From Nostoc foliaceum FACHB-393 (GTDB taxonomy: Bacteria; Cyanobacteriota; Cyanobacteriia; Cyanobacteriales; Nostocaceae): DNA of 64,000 nt. The position numbers were made by a program, and so were the translations under genes. Below are positions 8,059 through 18,089 of the stretch, piece after piece; positions within the stretch are counted from its first letter, which is position 1, and every line of letters begins with the position of its first letter. Below the pieces are notes generated by a model. That model did no database searches, had not been told where the DNA came from, and saw only the letters and a program-made list of their open reading frames with translations. The stretch spans positions 62,001 to 126,000 of the forward strand of contig NZ_JACJTD010000011.1 of assembly GCF_014698505.1 (NCBI RefSeq). The letters run 5' to 3'.

Positions 8059-10845
8059 ATGGATTTAATTCTTTGCCACACAACAGCAGATTTTGACGCA
8101 CTAGGAGCAGCGGTAGGGTTAACGCGCCTACTACCGGGAAGTAAGATTGTGCTGACTGGCGGTTCTCACCCTCCTGTACGGGATTTTTTAGCATTGCATC
8201 GGGATGAATATCCGCTGATTGAACGCCGTTCGGTGAATCCAGAAAAAATTCGTTCTCTGACTGTGGTGGATACGCAACGGCGCGATCGCTTGGGTAAAGC
8301 TGCTGAGTGGTTAGATTTACCCTATGTAAGAGAGATTATAGTTTATGACCATCACTTAGGACAAGAATCAGATATTCCTGCCACGGAATCATATATTTCT
8401 TCCGTAGGAGCCACGACAACTTTAATCGTGGAGCAATTGCAACAGCAGGAAATTTCCTTGACTCCTGCCGAAGCAACTGTCATGGCTTTGGGTATCCACG
8501 TTGACACTGGCTCTTTGACTTTTGACCAGTCCACACCACGGGATGCCCTAGCTTTAGCTTGGTTGATGCAACAAGGTGCTAGTTTAACAGTAATTTCCAC
8601 ATACCGTGACCCCGGATTATCTCCGCAATTGCAGCAGCTATTAACTGAGGCACTGGAAAATTTAGAATATCTCTGTCTACATGGATATACGGTTGCTTGG
8701 GTAACTCTGAAAACAGATGGTTTTGTACCGGGGCTATCGAGTCTGGCTTCGGAACTTGTGGAGTTAACCGAAATTGATGCCCTACTGTTGGCTAATGAGT
8801 ATCCTTTAGGTGAAGAAGATTCACGGTTAACTGTAATTGGGCGATCGCAAATTCCCAAAACGAATCTTAACCTATTATTCCAACTTCTAGGTGGCGGAGG
8901 TCATTCACAAGCCGCATCGCTCAACTTAAGGGGAGTTGATTCACAGGCAATATTAAAACAACTACTTGACGGGGTAAAAGCACAAATTCCCCATCCCCTT
9001 ACCGCTAGGGACTTGATGTCATCTCCTGTTCGCACAATTCTGCCTGAAACTACTATTAGTGAAGCCCAGCGCATTTTGTTGCGCTATGGACACTCTGGTT
9101 TATCTGTAGTCGATGCTCAAGGGCAATTAGTAGGTATTATTTCGCGGCGGGATATTGATATAGCCTTGCACCACGGATTTAGTCATGCGCCAGTCAAAGG
9201 CTATATGACCACGAATCTCAAAACGATTGCGCCAGATACGACACTGCCACAAATTGAAGCGCTGATGGTGACATACGATATCGGACGCTTACCAGTATTG
9301 GAGAATGAGCAGTTAGTTGGTCTGGTCACTCGCACTGATGTCTTGCGGGAATTACATCAGGAAAGGGATGAAGACGGAGGAAGAGAGCAAAAATTCAAAA
9401 TTCAAAATGACGCTCACGGACTCCCTCTAAGCGTTGGCGCAGCCTCTCGTAGAGAAGCCATGCCAAAGGCTTATGCTGCGCTAACAAAATTCAAAATTCC
9501 TCTCAGCACTGAGTTGCAAAATCGCCTTGCTCCGCAACTGTGGCAATTGCTCACCATAGCATCGCAAGAGGCAGAAAAGCGGGGTTGGCATCTTTATCTT
9601 GTCGGGGGTGCAGTGCGGGATTTGCTATTAGCTAAAGCAGCATCGGGCACTTTGATGATTAAAGATATTGACCTTGTGGTTGATGGCTTTCACAAATCAG
9701 CAGATGTTGGTGCTGGTGTAGAACTAGCAAAGGCACTCCAGCAACTTTATCCTGTTGCCCGCTTAGAAATCCACGGAGCTTTTCAAACTGCTGCTTTGTT
9801 GTGGCATAAAGACCCAGAATTAGATTCTTTATGGGTAGATATTGCCACCGCTAGAACAGAATTTTATCCCTACCCGGCGGCGAATCCAGAAGTTGAGGCT
9901 AGTTCTATTCGTCAAGACTTGTATCGGCGAGATTTTACCATCAACGCCCTCGCCTTGCGCCTCACTACTCCCCGTGCTGGTGAATTACTCGATTTTTTTG
10001 GCGGATTACTAGATTTACAAGCCAAGCAAATTCGGGTTTTACACCCCAACAGCTTTATCGAAGATCCCACCCGGATTTATCGTGGCGTGCGCTTTGCCGT
10101 GCGCTTTGGATTTCAAATTGAACCGCAAACTGAAGAGTTTATCCGCTATGCCATCAACAGTGGCGTTTACGATCGCACTGCTCAAGAGAATAGCAAAACT
10201 CCAGCCCTGCAAACTCGACTAAAAACAGAATTAAAACACATTCTAGAAGCCCCTTACTGGAAATCGGCTTTGCAGTTACTCGATAATTTAGGGGCATTGC
10301 AATGTATCCATCCTACCCTCAAGCTAGACGCAGAACTCCTGCGAAAACTACGTTTGCTAGAACGCTGCTTGCGGCGATTTGATGCTGAACAAACTCTCAT
10401 CGATTGGGAAATGCGTTTAGAAGCGTTAATCGCCCATCTAGCACCACAATATCGAGCGAAAGTAGCAAAAAATCTGCAACTGCAAGAGGATAGCATTAAA
10501 CGCTTGCAAAACTTTGCTTCTGCCCAAACTGAGGTGATGGAATCTTTGCCTAAGTGTCAAAGCCCCAGTCAAGTAGTGCAGTTGTTGCGACAGTACGACT
10601 TACCAATGCTGATTTTAATTGCTTTGCAAAGTCCGCGAGAGATTAGACATCAAATTTGGAAATATTTAACTTTTTGGACTAATGTGCAGCCACTATTAAA
10701 TGGCAATGATTTAAAGAAACTGGGTTACAAACCAGGGCCGCAGTATCGGCAAATATTAGATGATGTAGTTGCTGCTACCTTAGATGGAGTGATTAAAGAT
10801 AGGACTGAAGCTGAAGAGTTTTTAGCACAACACTATCCTAAATGA
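8059..10845 (+). CDS. DHH-CBS-tRNA nucleotidyltransferase fusion (poly(A) polymerase family)
   Basis: The 928-residue protein has three modules. Residues 1-310 are a DHH/DHHA1 phosphoesterase ([31 protein letters not shown]). Residues 315-435 are a CBS pair ([20 protein letters not shown] and [20 protein letters not shown]). Residues 485-928 are a class II nucleotidyltransferase head and RNA-binding domain ([11 protein letters not shown], catalytic [35 protein letters not shown]). It probably maintains tRNA CCA ends; the DHH part may act on small nucleotides or RNA ends. Between CBS and nucleotidyltransferase, about 110 bases (9390-9499) are a repeat inserted in frame, bounded by AAAATTCAAAATT copies. 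Confidence 0.93.
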   Translation: MDLILCHTTADFDALGAAVGLTRLLPGSKIVLTGGSHPPVRDFLALHRDEYPLIERRSVNPEKIRSLTVVDTQRRDRLGKAAEWLDLPYVREIIVYDHHLGQESDIPATESYISSVGATTTLIVEQLQQQEISLTPAEATVMALGIHVDTGSLTFDQSTPRDALALAWLMQQGASLTVISTYRDPGLSPQLQQLLTEALENLEYLCLHGYTVAWVTLKTDGFVPGLSSLASELVELTEIDALLLANEYPLGEEDSRLTVIGRSQIPKTNLNLLFQLLGGGGHSQAASLNLRGVDSQAILKQLLDGVKAQIPHPLTARDLMSSPVRTILPETTISEAQRILLRYGHSGLSVVDAQGQLVGIISRRDIDIALHHGFSHAPVKGYMTTNLKTIAPDTTLPQIEALMVTYDIGRLPVLENEQLVGLVTRTDVLRELHQERDEDGGREQKFKIQNDAHGLPLSVGAASRREAMPKAYAALTKFKIPLSTELQNRLAPQLWQLLTIASQEAEKRGWHLYLVGGAVRDLLLAKAASGTLMIKDIDLVVDGFHKSADVGAGVELAKALQQLYPVARLEIHGAFQTAALLWHKDPELDSLWVDIATARTEFYPYPAANPEVEASSIRQDLYRRDFTINALALRLTTPRAGELLDFFGGLLDLQAKQIRVLHPNSFIEDPTRIYRGVRFAVRFGFQIEPQTEEFIRYAINSGVYDRTAQENSKTPALQTRLKTELKHILEAPYWKSALQLLDNLGALQCIHPTLKLDAELLRKLRLLERCLRRFDAEQTLIDWEMRLEALIAHLAPQYRAKVAKNLQLQEDSIKRLQNFASAQTEVMESLPKCQSPSQVVQLLRQYDLPMLILIALQSPREIRHQIWKYLTFWTNVQPLLNGNDLKKLGYKPGPQYRQILDDVVAATLDGVIKDRTEAEEFLAQHYPK
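9390..9499. repeat. Palindromic repeat inserted in frame in the nucleotidyltransferase gene
   Basis: AAAATTCAAAATT direct copies bound a segment containing AGCGTTGGCGCAGCC and CTCTCGTAGAGAAG. The 15-mer recurs as its exact reverse complement at 52530-52544 in intergenic DNA, so this is a dispersed repeat. It adds a stretch including [16 protein letters not shown] to the protein without a stop. Confidence 0.85.
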
Positions 10846-10868
10846 ATTAGTGAAGCGATCGCAGTAAT

Positions 10869-11570
10869 CTAAATTATATCTGGATCGATATTCAACTCGC
10901 GCAGTTTTGCCGCCAAACGTTCTGCCTTTTGTTCTGCTTGTTCTACCTTTTGTTCTGCCTGTTCTGCCGTTTCTTCAGGTGTTGGTACTAGTTGACCATC
11001 TCGTGTAAAAAACCGCAATAAACCTTCATAAACTCCCAAGTATAACCCTAGCTGATGACTCCACAAATATCCTTGTTCACTTGCTTGTAAAGGTTGATAT
11101 TCTCCATCTACTAAATGAAATCCCGCAAATTCTTGTGTGTAAGGGTCGAACCAAAAATAATCGGGTGTACGGAAAGTATCTTGATAAATTTCTTTTTTTA
11201 AACCTTTATCAGTATTAGCTGTTGAGTCAGACAGAATTTCTACAATTACATTGGGATATTTGCCATCTTCTTCCCAGACTACCCAACTTTTTCGGTTTTT
11301 GCGTTCAGTTCCCAACACTACAAAAAAGTCTGGTCCCCGAAAGAATTCTGATTTTCGTTGGTGCGGACTGTAGTAAACAGTCAAGTTTCCCGCCGCATAA
11401 AAATCATTTCTGTCTCGCCACAGCCATTCCAGACATTGCAAAAATAGGATTATTTGCCGTAGATGCAGTTCGCTTTCCAAGGGAGGCTCATCACTATATA
11501 AATCACCAGGGGGAAATATAACATCTTGACAGATGCCTTCTTGAGAATCTAATTCTTGAGCTATGGTCAT
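10869..11570 (-). CDS. Uma2 family (DUF820) endonuclease-like protein
   Basis: The 233-residue protein has the Uma2/DUF820 core of the PD-(D/E)XK superfamily, shown by VYYSPHQRKSEFFRGPDFFV, WVVWEEDGKYPNVIVEILS and DTFRTPDYFWFDPYTQE. These families are abundant in Nostoc; their role is unproven, and a nuclease is only inferred. The C terminus has a heptad-like helix (EQAEQKVEQAEQKAERLAAK) typical of cyanobacterial members. It converges with the nucleotidyltransferase gene, with 23 bases between stops. Confidence 0.88.
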   Translation of the reverse strand: MTIAQELDSQEGICQDVIFPPGDLYSDEPPLESELHLRQIILFLQCLEWLWRDRNDFYAAGNLTVYYSPHQRKSEFFRGPDFFVVLGTERKNRKSWVVWEEDGKYPNVIVEILSDSTANTDKGLKKEIYQDTFRTPDYFWFDPYTQEFAGFHLVDGEYQPLQASEQGYLWSHQLGLYLGVYEGLLRFFTRDGQLVPTPEETAEQAEQKVEQAEQKAERLAAKLRELNIDPDII

Positions 11571-12094
11571 AGAATGGATACGGCATCAAGTAGCTATGGA
11601 TTTATTTTAGCAGTGTTGTAGTTAGCGATCGCTTAGTTATAGGTGCAGGATATCTGTATCAAGATTCCTCCTGTAACTCTTGCCTTTGTGTTCTCTGTGC
11701 CTCTGTGGTGAAAAATTTTTATTAACCACAGAGGCACAGAGGGCACAGAGAAGAAAAAAGCGATTACCTACGGTACGCTACGCGAACGCTACCCTTCCGA
11801 AATTCCTTCATGCTAGACTGTAGTCAATATCAAACCTCATCACAACTCCAACGAGATAGCACAAATGAAGTAGTACCAAACACCTGTTGCGCCAAAGCAA
11901 CAAATGTCAACGAAGAATAAACGCAACTAGTTTGACAGGGTTACTTCACATAGTCATGTACTAAAAATATTGTCATCACTCGTATCTACATTGAACCGCT
12001 TGGCAAGTGTCTGCGGCTAAGTTTTTTGTGTCTAATCTACCCGTAATTGTTGTGAACACGCGGGTGTAAGTTTGCGAATTGAGGTTTGAGAAAA
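11571..12094. other. Intergenic region upstream of the ABC-F gene
   Basis: It holds the hairpin repeat at 11688-11746, a repeat fragment ACGGTACGCTACGCGAACGC (about 11770-11789) and then a roughly 270-base stretch that could be the ABC-F leader. In that stretch GTTGC-GCCAAA-GCAAC forms a small hairpin, and a nine-codon frame (11904-11930) is present but has no ribosome site. Confidence 0.55.
11688..11746. repeat. Dispersed hairpin repeat (CTCTGTGCCTCTGTGGT), copy 1
   Basis: Left arm 11688-11709 and right arm 11725-11746 pair at 20 of 22 positions (core TCTGTGCCTCTGTGGT with ACCACAGAGGCACAGA). A second copy is at 54884-54944. In transcripts it would form a long stable hairpin. Confidence 0.85.
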
Positions 12095-13696
12095 ATGCAG
12101 AAAAAATCAATATTATTAGCTGATAATTTAGCCTACGAACTCAGCTTAGATAGAACTTTGTTTCAAAAAATCCAGGTGAGTATCGAAGCAGGCGATCGCA
12201 TTGCTTTAGTCGGTCGCAACGGTGTAGGAAAATCAACCCTACTCAAGATAATTGCAGGTCAAATTAGCCCCAGTATTGGTTCTGTTTGGAGTAATGGTGT
12301 TGTCTATTATTTGCCACAAATCAGCACTATTAGGCAAGAAATAACAACAGATACAGTACTTAATTTTTTGATTTCCACTTCTGATGAATGGTGGAAAATC
12401 GAGGAAATATTGCAAACACAATTTGATACAAATCTTGATTTGTCTCTACCAGTTACTAACTTGAGTGGAGGAGAACTCACAAAACTATTTCTAGCGATCG
12501 GTTTAGCTCAAGAACCAAATTTGCTGTTACTGGATGAGCCAACTAACCACATGGATTTGCAAGCGTTAGAAAGTTTAAGGCAGTTTCTCCAAAATTTCAC
12601 TGGCGCGTTTGTGATTGTCTCGCACAAACCTTTTTTCTTAGACCAAGTAACACAAGTTACCTGGGAACTTACCCCTGTTGGAATAAAGGTATATGGAGGC
12701 AATTTTTCTCAGTATCGAGAACAGAAAGAAATCGAGTTAGAAGCAGCATTGCGATCGCACGAAGCCGCCACAAAGGAACTCAAACGTACCCAAGCCACAG
12801 CTATGCAAGAACAGCAACGCGCAGCCCAATCTAGCCGTAACGGTCGCGCCAAGTTTCTTAATGGCAGTATTGATAGAATGGCAGCAGGGCTGATTAAAAC
12901 TAAAGCTGAGGTTTCTACCGGAACTGCGAAAAAGAAACATGAAGCAGCAGTAGCAAAGGCGAATCAAAAGGTTGCAGAGACGAAGGCCAAAACTAACAAA
13001 GTAACGAGTATTCAGCTAGAAGAAAAAAATCAAAAGCGCAGAAATCTAATTAATATCCAGGGTGCAAATCTTAGGATATCAGAACGGCTATTGATTCAAA
13101 ATATTCAACTGCATGTATCATCTGGCGATCGCATAGCCATTATCGGCGCAAACGGTTCTGGTAAATCGAGCCTGGTAAAGGCTATTCTGGGAATGGAAAA
13201 CCAAACAGCAGTTTTGGACTCAGGTGAGGTTTTGCTAGCACCAACAATAAAAGCTGTATATCTTGATCAAACCTACGAATTGGTAAATCGCCGATACACA
13301 CTTTTGGAAAATATGCAAGCTGTTAATCCTAATCTCAGTTATCAGCTTTTACGTCAACAACTGGGACATTTTCTCTTTAAATATGATGACGTTCACGAAA
13401 ACGCCTCTGTACTGAGTGGAGGTGAATTGGCAAGGTTAGCGATCGCTATGATCAGTATCTCAGAAATCGATCTGCTGATTCTCGATGAGCCAACTAATAA
13501 CCTGGATATTGAAACTGTTGAACAAATGGTAATAGGTATCAATGACTATCAAGGAGCGCTTTGGGTAATTTCCCACGATTTAGATTTCCTCAGCCGGATT
13601 AATATTACTCAAAGTTTCAAATTGAAAGAGCAAGCCTTGCAAATGACCACCTATTTACCCAGTAGACCAGAGCAATATTATCGAGATTTACTATAA
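12095..13696 (+). CDS. ABC-F family ATPase (ribosome-associated type)
   Basis: The protein has two ABC cassettes and no membrane segments, which is the ABC-F layout. Cassette 1 has GRNGVGKSTLL, LSGGELTKL and LLLLDEPTNHMD. Cassette 2 has GANGSGKSSLV, LSGGELARL and LLILDEPTNNLD. Both have the catalytic Glu. Between them is a charged Lys/Ala/Gln-rich helical linker (about residues 210-315) of the kind that reaches into the ribosome. ABC-F proteins rescue stalled or antibiotic-bound ribosomes or tune translation; which applies here is unknown. The ATG at 12095 is preferred over TTG at 12086, with GAGG about ten bases upstream. Confidence 0.9.
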   Translation: MQKKSILLADNLAYELSLDRTLFQKIQVSIEAGDRIALVGRNGVGKSTLLKIIAGQISPSIGSVWSNGVVYYLPQISTIRQEITTDTVLNFLISTSDEWWKIEEILQTQFDTNLDLSLPVTNLSGGELTKLFLAIGLAQEPNLLLLDEPTNHMDLQALESLRQFLQNFTGAFVIVSHKPFFLDQVTQVTWELTPVGIKVYGGNFSQYREQKEIELEAALRSHEAATKELKRTQATAMQEQQRAAQSSRNGRAKFLNGSIDRMAAGLIKTKAEVSTGTAKKKHEAAVAKANQKVAETKAKTNKVTSIQLEEKNQKRRNLINIQGANLRISERLLIQNIQLHVSSGDRIAIIGANGSGKSSLVKAILGMENQTAVLDSGEVLLAPTIKAVYLDQTYELVNRRYTLLENMQAVNPNLSYQLLRQQLGHFLFKYDDVHENASVLSGGELARLAIAMISISEIDLLILDEPTNNLDIETVEQMVIGINDYQGALWVISHDLDFLSRINITQSFKLKEQALQMTTYLPSRPEQYYRDLL

Positions 13697-13880
13697 TGTC
13701 ACGATAATATTTGATCCCAGGTCGGTGTAGCCCTCGTTTGTGTGCCCGTAAACTCAGCTAATTCTATTCGTTAGGGCTGAAGTCGCACATTGCGTCACGT
13801 AAATCTCTAACTCCTCAGCAGAAGCCGTAAAGCATACAGGCAAGTTATAATTCTCTTGCGGATCAACGTAACAAAAATTT

Positions 13881-14207
13881 ATGAGTAACCCCCTTGTGCA
13901 AGCCTTTTTCGTAGGCAGAGCAGTAGCTGAAGTAGTTAATGAGCGTTTAGAGGTCGCTTTGACCGATGCTTTGAGTGATCTGGGCAAATTTGATGCAGAA
14001 GCTAGAGAGCAGTTGCGCCAGTTTACAGAAGAAGTCGTAGAGCGGGCAAATCGGGCAGCAGAAGCAGCTAATGCTGGTCAAGCTACTACAAGTAGTGGAA
14101 AAGCTAGTTCTGATTCAGGCGACTTGCAAGCAGATATTGATGAATTGCGAGCAGAAATTGCGCTGTTACGAACAGAATTGCAACATTACCGCAGAACTTC
14201 TGCATAA
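13881..14207 (+). CDS. Conserved cyanobacterial DUF6825-like protein
   Basis: The 108-residue acidic protein begins [20 protein letters not shown]. It has an amphipathic N-terminal helix, an Ala/Ser-rich middle (residues 58-80) and a C-terminal coiled coil ([19 protein letters not shown]). I recognise it as the short conserved protein of cyanobacteria and plastids grouped as DUF6825; no function is established. It lies 114 bases upstream of the ABC1 kinase gene, with heptamer repeats between them. Confidence 0.75.
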   Translation: MSNPLVQAFFVGRAVAEVVNERLEVALTDALSDLGKFDAEAREQLRQFTEEVVERANRAAEAANAGQATTSSGKASSDSGDLQADIDELRAEIALLRTELQHYRRTSA

Positions 14208-14210
14208 ATT

Positions 14211-14239
14211 TAGTCATTAGTCATTGGTCATTGGTCATG
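14211..14239. repeat. Short tandem heptamer repeat
   Basis: TAGTCATTAGTCATTGGTCA type heptamers in tandem, same family as the run at 6884-6920. Confidence 0.8.
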
Positions 14240-14321
14240 AGTTATTAGACCAAAAATTATCCACAAATGACAAAGGACAAAAAACAAATGGCACTTTATC
14301 AAAAACAGTTTAGGAATCAGA

Positions 14322-16058
14322 GTGTCTTTTCTTCCAAGTGATTCGGTTGCAAACCAACGGTACACACAGCATATGGAACAAGGTTATTCAGATAAGGCAT
14401 ACCGTTGGAATCGGGAAAACTACTCTAGCAGACGGCGTTTTGTGGACATTTGGTCTTTTGTCTTGACCTTATTGTTCAAACTTTGGCTATACAACAAATC
14501 TTGGAGTTATCCGGGTGGCGTGACTGAGGCAAAGCAAGCTGCAAGACGCAAAACCCAAGCGGTCTGGATTCGTAATACCCTGCTGGATTTAGGGCCAACC
14601 TTTATCAAAGTTGGGCAACTGTTTTCTACCCGTGCTGATATATTTCCTATTGAATATGTAGAAGAATTAGCCAAGTTACAAGACAAAGTACCGGCATTTA
14701 GCTATGAGCAAGTAGAAGCGACCATTGAGAAAGAACTAGGCAAGAAAATTCCTGAGCTATTCCATAATTTTGAACCTATTCCCTTAGCTGCTGCTAGCTT
14801 GGGGCAAGTACACAAAGCTGTGCTGCATACTGGGGAATCGGTTGTTGTCAAGGTGCAACGTCCTGGACTAAAAAAATTATTTGAAATAGATTTACAGATT
14901 CTCAAGGGAATTACCCGCTATTTTCAAAACCATCCTAAATGGGGAAGGGGGCGAGATTGGTTGGGTATTTATGAAGAGTGTTGTCGCATTCTCTGGGAAG
15001 AAATTGATTATCTCAATGAAGGTCGTAACGCTGATACTTTTCGCCGGAACTTTCGCGGCTACGATTGGGTGAACGTCCCAAGAATATACTGGCGTTACGC
15101 CACGTCCCGAGTACTGACTTTAGAATATCTCCCTGGAATTAAAATTAGCCAATACGAAGCTTTAGAAGCAGCAGGTTTGGATCGAAAAGCGATCGCTCGT
15201 CAAGGCGCTCAAGCTTACTTACTACAGTTGCTCAATAGTGGCTTTTTCCACGCCGATCCTCACCCAGGCAATATTGCCATTAGTGCAAGTGGTGCTTTGA
15301 TATTCTACGATTTCGGTATGATGGGGCGGATTAAGTCCAACGTCCGCGAAGGACTGATGCAAACACTGTTTGGCATTGCTCAAAAAGATGGCGATCGCGT
15401 TGTGCAGTCTCTGATCGATTTAGGCGCGATCGCCCCAACGGATGATATGGGCCCAGTGCGGCGCTCCGTCCAGTACATGCTGGATCATTTCATGGATAAG
15501 CCTTTTGAAAACCAATCCGTGGCAGCAATCAGTGACGACCTTTATGAAATAGCTTATAATCAGCCATTTAGATTTCCAGCAACCTTCACTTTTGTGATGC
15601 GAGCTTTTTCTACCCTAGAGGGGGTAGGCAAAGGTTTAGATCCAGAGTTTAACTTTATGGAAGTTGCCAAACCATATGCAATGCAGCTTATGACCGATAT
15701 GAATGGTTCTGAGGGGAATAGCTTTATTAACGAATTAAGTCGTCAAGCAGCTCAGGTAAGTAGTACCGCGTTTGGTCTACCACGTAGGTTAGAGGATACC
15801 CTAGAAAAGCTAGAACGGGGAGACATGCGCCTGCGTGTTCGGTCTATCGAAACTGAACGCCTGTTGCGGCGGCAGAGCAGTATTCAGCTCTCAATAAGTT
15901 ATGCTCTGTTAATCAGTGGTTTCACACTTTCAGCTACGATCTTAGTGGTTAGTAAGTCTGTATGGTGGGCACTAGTGCCTGGTTTAATTGCAGCAGTGCT
16001 TTCAGTGATCCTGATCAGACTACTTTTACGCCTTGACCGTTACGATCGTATGTATTAA
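14322..16058 (+). CDS. ABC1/UbiB (AarF) family atypical kinase
   Basis: The 578-residue protein belongs to the ABC1/UbiB atypical kinase family, which in phototrophs acts in prenylquinone metabolism and thylakoid stress control. Diagnostic motifs are the KxGQ segment GPTFIKVGQLFSTR, the Ala-rich loop PLAAASLGQVHKA, the ATP-binding Lys in VVVKVQRPG, FHADPHPGNI and the metal-binding FYDFGMMG. Two hydrophobic segments at the C terminus (about residues 520-570) anchor it to membrane. The start is GTG at 14322; ATG at 14373 (MEQGYSDKAYRWNREN) is a good alternative. The PP2C gene follows 18 bases later, implying co-transcription. Confidence 0.93.
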   Translation: MSFLPSDSVANQRYTQHMEQGYSDKAYRWNRENYSSRRRFVDIWSFVLTLLFKLWLYNKSWSYPGGVTEAKQAARRKTQAVWIRNTLLDLGPTFIKVGQLFSTRADIFPIEYVEELAKLQDKVPAFSYEQVEATIEKELGKKIPELFHNFEPIPLAAASLGQVHKAVLHTGESVVVKVQRPGLKKLFEIDLQILKGITRYFQNHPKWGRGRDWLGIYEECCRILWEEIDYLNEGRNADTFRRNFRGYDWVNVPRIYWRYATSRVLTLEYLPGIKISQYEALEAAGLDRKAIARQGAQAYLLQLLNSGFFHADPHPGNIAISASGALIFYDFGMMGRIKSNVREGLMQTLFGIAQKDGDRVVQSLIDLGAIAPTDDMGPVRRSVQYMLDHFMDKPFENQSVAAISDDLYEIAYNQPFRFPATFTFVMRAFSTLEGVGKGLDPEFNFMEVAKPYAMQLMTDMNGSEGNSFINELSRQAAQVSSTAFGLPRRLEDTLEKLERGDMRLRVRSIETERLLRRQSSIQLSISYALLISGFTLSATILVVSKSVWWALVPGLIAAVLSVILIRLLLRLDRYDRMY

Positions 16059-16076
16059 TTGTTGCAGAAATAATTT

Positions 16077-16802
16077 ATGAAACTTAATTTCACGGGTTTT
16101 AGCGATCCGGGACTTATTCGTTCTAATAATCAGGATGCTTACTATATCGACCCAGAGGGGCGGTTTTTCGTTGTTGCCGATGGTATGGGTGGTCATGCGG
16201 GAGGTGAGGAAGCAAGTCGCATTGCCACTGGAGAAATTCAGGCGTATTTGCTGGCAAATTGGGAATCTTCAAAATCTTCCCAAGAATTGCTAGAGCAAGC
16301 TTTGTGGGGTGCGAATGAAGCGATTTTACACGATCAGCAAAATCATCCCGAACGCGCTGACATGGGTACAACGGTTGTAGCGGTAATTTTTCGCTCCCCA
16401 GAATCGCCCTGGTGCGCTCATGTTGGCGATTCGCGGCTATATCGCTTCCGAGCGTCACAATTAGAACAGGTAACGGAAGACCACACTTGGGTAGCACGAG
16501 CAATCAAAATCGGTGACATCACCTTAGATGAAGCACGATTACATCCTTTTCGTCATGTATTATCGCGCTGTTTGGGGCGTGAAGATTTGCATCAAATTGA
16601 TGTGCAACCACTAGATGTAAAAGCTGGCGATCGTTTGCTGTTATGTAGTGATGGTCTCACAGAAGAACTTGTCGAACAGAAGATTGCTAGCTGCCTCCAA
16701 AACACTCCTTGGCTTGATAAAGCTGCCATCTCTCTAGTTGAGGCTGCTAAGGAGCACGGAGGACACGATAACATCACAGTTGTCATCGTCTCACTCGATT
16801 AA
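16077..16802 (+). CDS. PP2C-type serine/threonine protein phosphatase
   Basis: The 241-residue protein is a bacterial PPM/PP2C phosphatase needing Mn or Mg. Motifs are RSNNQDAYY, VVADGMGGHAGGEEAS with metal-binding Asp, MGTTVVAVIF, HVGDSRLYRF, LLLCSDGLTEELV and the C-terminal GGHDNITVVIV. There are no membrane segments, so it should be cytoplasmic. It starts 18 bases after the ABC1 kinase gene, which suggests that a kinase and a phosphatase are made together. A Ser/Thr kinase lies 1.3 kb downstream on the other strand. Confidence 0.95.
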   Translation: MKLNFTGFSDPGLIRSNNQDAYYIDPEGRFFVVADGMGGHAGGEEASRIATGEIQAYLLANWESSKSSQELLEQALWGANEAILHDQQNHPERADMGTTVVAVIFRSPESPWCAHVGDSRLYRFRASQLEQVTEDHTWVARAIKIGDITLDEARLHPFRHVLSRCLGREDLHQIDVQPLDVKAGDRLLLCSDGLTEELVEQKIASCLQNTPWLDKAAISLVEAAKEHGGHDNITVVIVSLD

Positions 16803-16904
16803 AAATTCATTGCTCATTGGTGATTAGTCAAATCCGGTAGATATACTCAGCAATTTGTTCAGCGTGAGCATTTTTCCTTTTTACAATTTGATACAAATAT
16901 TTTT

Positions 16905-16930
16905 AGCCTCCAAAGTGACCTAAGGAGGCT
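16905..16930 (+). terminator. Possible terminator after the PP2C gene
   Basis: AGCCTCC and GGAGGCT form a 7-bp stem with a 12-base loop about 100 bases after the stop. The following sequence is only partly T-rich, so efficiency is uncertain. Confidence 0.4.
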
Positions 16931-16953
16931 GAATTTAGCATAAATTAGTAAAT

Positions 16954-17267
16954 TGACATCTTGCACTTAATAAGGTAAAGCGACTATAATTCACGCTTAT
17001 TACCATTCATTCCCCAACCTCCTCAAAATTCCTATCCCTCCAAAGTTTCCTGCATACTTGGGGATGAAACATCTTAGTTTTTCTGTTTAGGAAAAACTAT
17101 CGACAGTTAAGGATAACACCTGAGCTTCTCCTCAAAGGAGGTTCTGCAAATCAGGAAGGAGGCAGGGAGGTAGTTATACCTTATCTGAGGTCTAGGGCAG
17201 CCTATTTTCTTGAATATGGCTCAACTGACTTGGGTGGTATATCAGTAGGCTTAGGTGCAAGATGTCA
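16954..17267. mobile_element. 314-bp inverted-repeat-bounded element (MITE-like) upstream of nblA
   Basis: The left end TGACATCTTGCACTTAA (16954-16970) and right end TTAGGTGCAAGATGTCA (17251-17267) are inverted repeats matching at 16 of 17 positions. No transposase frame lies inside and no clear target duplication is visible, so it would be a non-autonomous element. The right end is 163 bases upstream of the nblA start, so part of the nblA promoter may lie in or beside it. Confidence 0.65.
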
Positions 17268-17430
17268 GAGCAGAAAAAGTCCACACTTAGGATGTGGGCA
17301 ATCTGTCAAACACTTGTTATCTTTCTTAATACGGAGGAACAAATGTTGGACAGTTACAAGTCCAATTCTTATCCCATTTGGACTTCTGTGACCCATATCA
17401 CCTTTACGCGTTGTTTTTTCGGAGTTAATT

Positions 17431-17628
17431 ATGAACCAACCAATGAAACTATCCTTGGAACAGCAATTCAGCATCTGCTCATTTGCTACTCAAGTGCAAA
17501 ATATGAGCCATGATCAAGCTAAAGACTTTTTGGTAAAGCTCTATGAGCAAATGGTCGTGCGCGAGGCCACTTATCAAGAGCTTCTTAAGCACCAGTGGGG
17601 CTTAGATTCCGGTTCCACTATGGCATAG
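17431..17628 (+). CDS. nblA: Phycobilisome degradation protein NblA
   Basis: The 65-residue product (MNQPMKLSLEQQFSICSFAT at the start, then QVQNMSHDQAKDFLVKLYEQ) is clearly NblA. NblA is a small helical adaptor that directs Clp-dependent breakdown of phycobilisomes during nitrogen or sulfur starvation. The ATG at 17431 follows GGAG about eight bases upstream. The intergenic distance upstream is long and includes the element at 16954-17267. No obvious NtcA site (GTA-N8-TAC) was found by eye. Confidence 0.96.
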   Translation: MNQPMKLSLEQQFSICSFATQVQNMSHDQAKDFLVKLYEQMVVREATYQELLKHQWGLDSGSTMA

Positions 17629-18089
17629 AGTCGTTCTACTGTCGCAGTGGGCGACCTCCTTCTCTTGCTTGGTTCCAAGGAGGAAAAGAGCTGGGGATGT
17701 CGGGGCGTCAACTTCGATAACCAATTTTACAATGGTTGGGCAAAAATTCAATTCAAAAAACCAACAACTAAAATTTTTGACGATACATCTGCTAGAGTCT
17801 AGACTTACTTGAATTCTGTAGGACAAATTTACTGTTTACTTTAGCCAGACTTGCTTTTCGTTCGTCTAGTGTGAGAATTAACCTGCGTAAATTTTCAATC
17901 TCCCAGAATATGTACATAGGAAGATTGGGAGAGAATTTAGATAGCCATGATTTGGCAGCTAGTGTTTTCACTCTTTATACATATAACTAGAACTTACATC
18001 TTTATATATATTTTGTTTATAAAAGTTTACATTCTTTAAGCGATCGCCCCTTAGTTACATCTAAAACATGTAATATTAAGAAATTATTC
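17629..18089. other. Intergenic region between convergent nblA and the kinase gene
   Basis: I see no gene. A pyrimidine-rich stretch at 17653-17690 is followed by AT-rich DNA with one HIP1-like site (GCGATCGC at about 18040). No clear terminator with a T-run was seen. Confidence 0.5.

Noticed and set aside
11904-11930. Nine-codon frame in the ABC-F leader that could be an attenuation peptide
   Set aside because: It has no ribosome binding site and no clear alternative terminator hairpins, so there is not enough to call an attenuator.
13754-13987. 77-codon reverse frame overlapping the start of the DUF6825-like gene
   Set aside because: Half of it is antisense to a recognisable gene and the remainder matches nothing I know.
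17262-17513. Forward frame upstream of and overlapping nblA
   Set aside because: It overlaps nblA in another frame and begins inside the inverted-repeat element.
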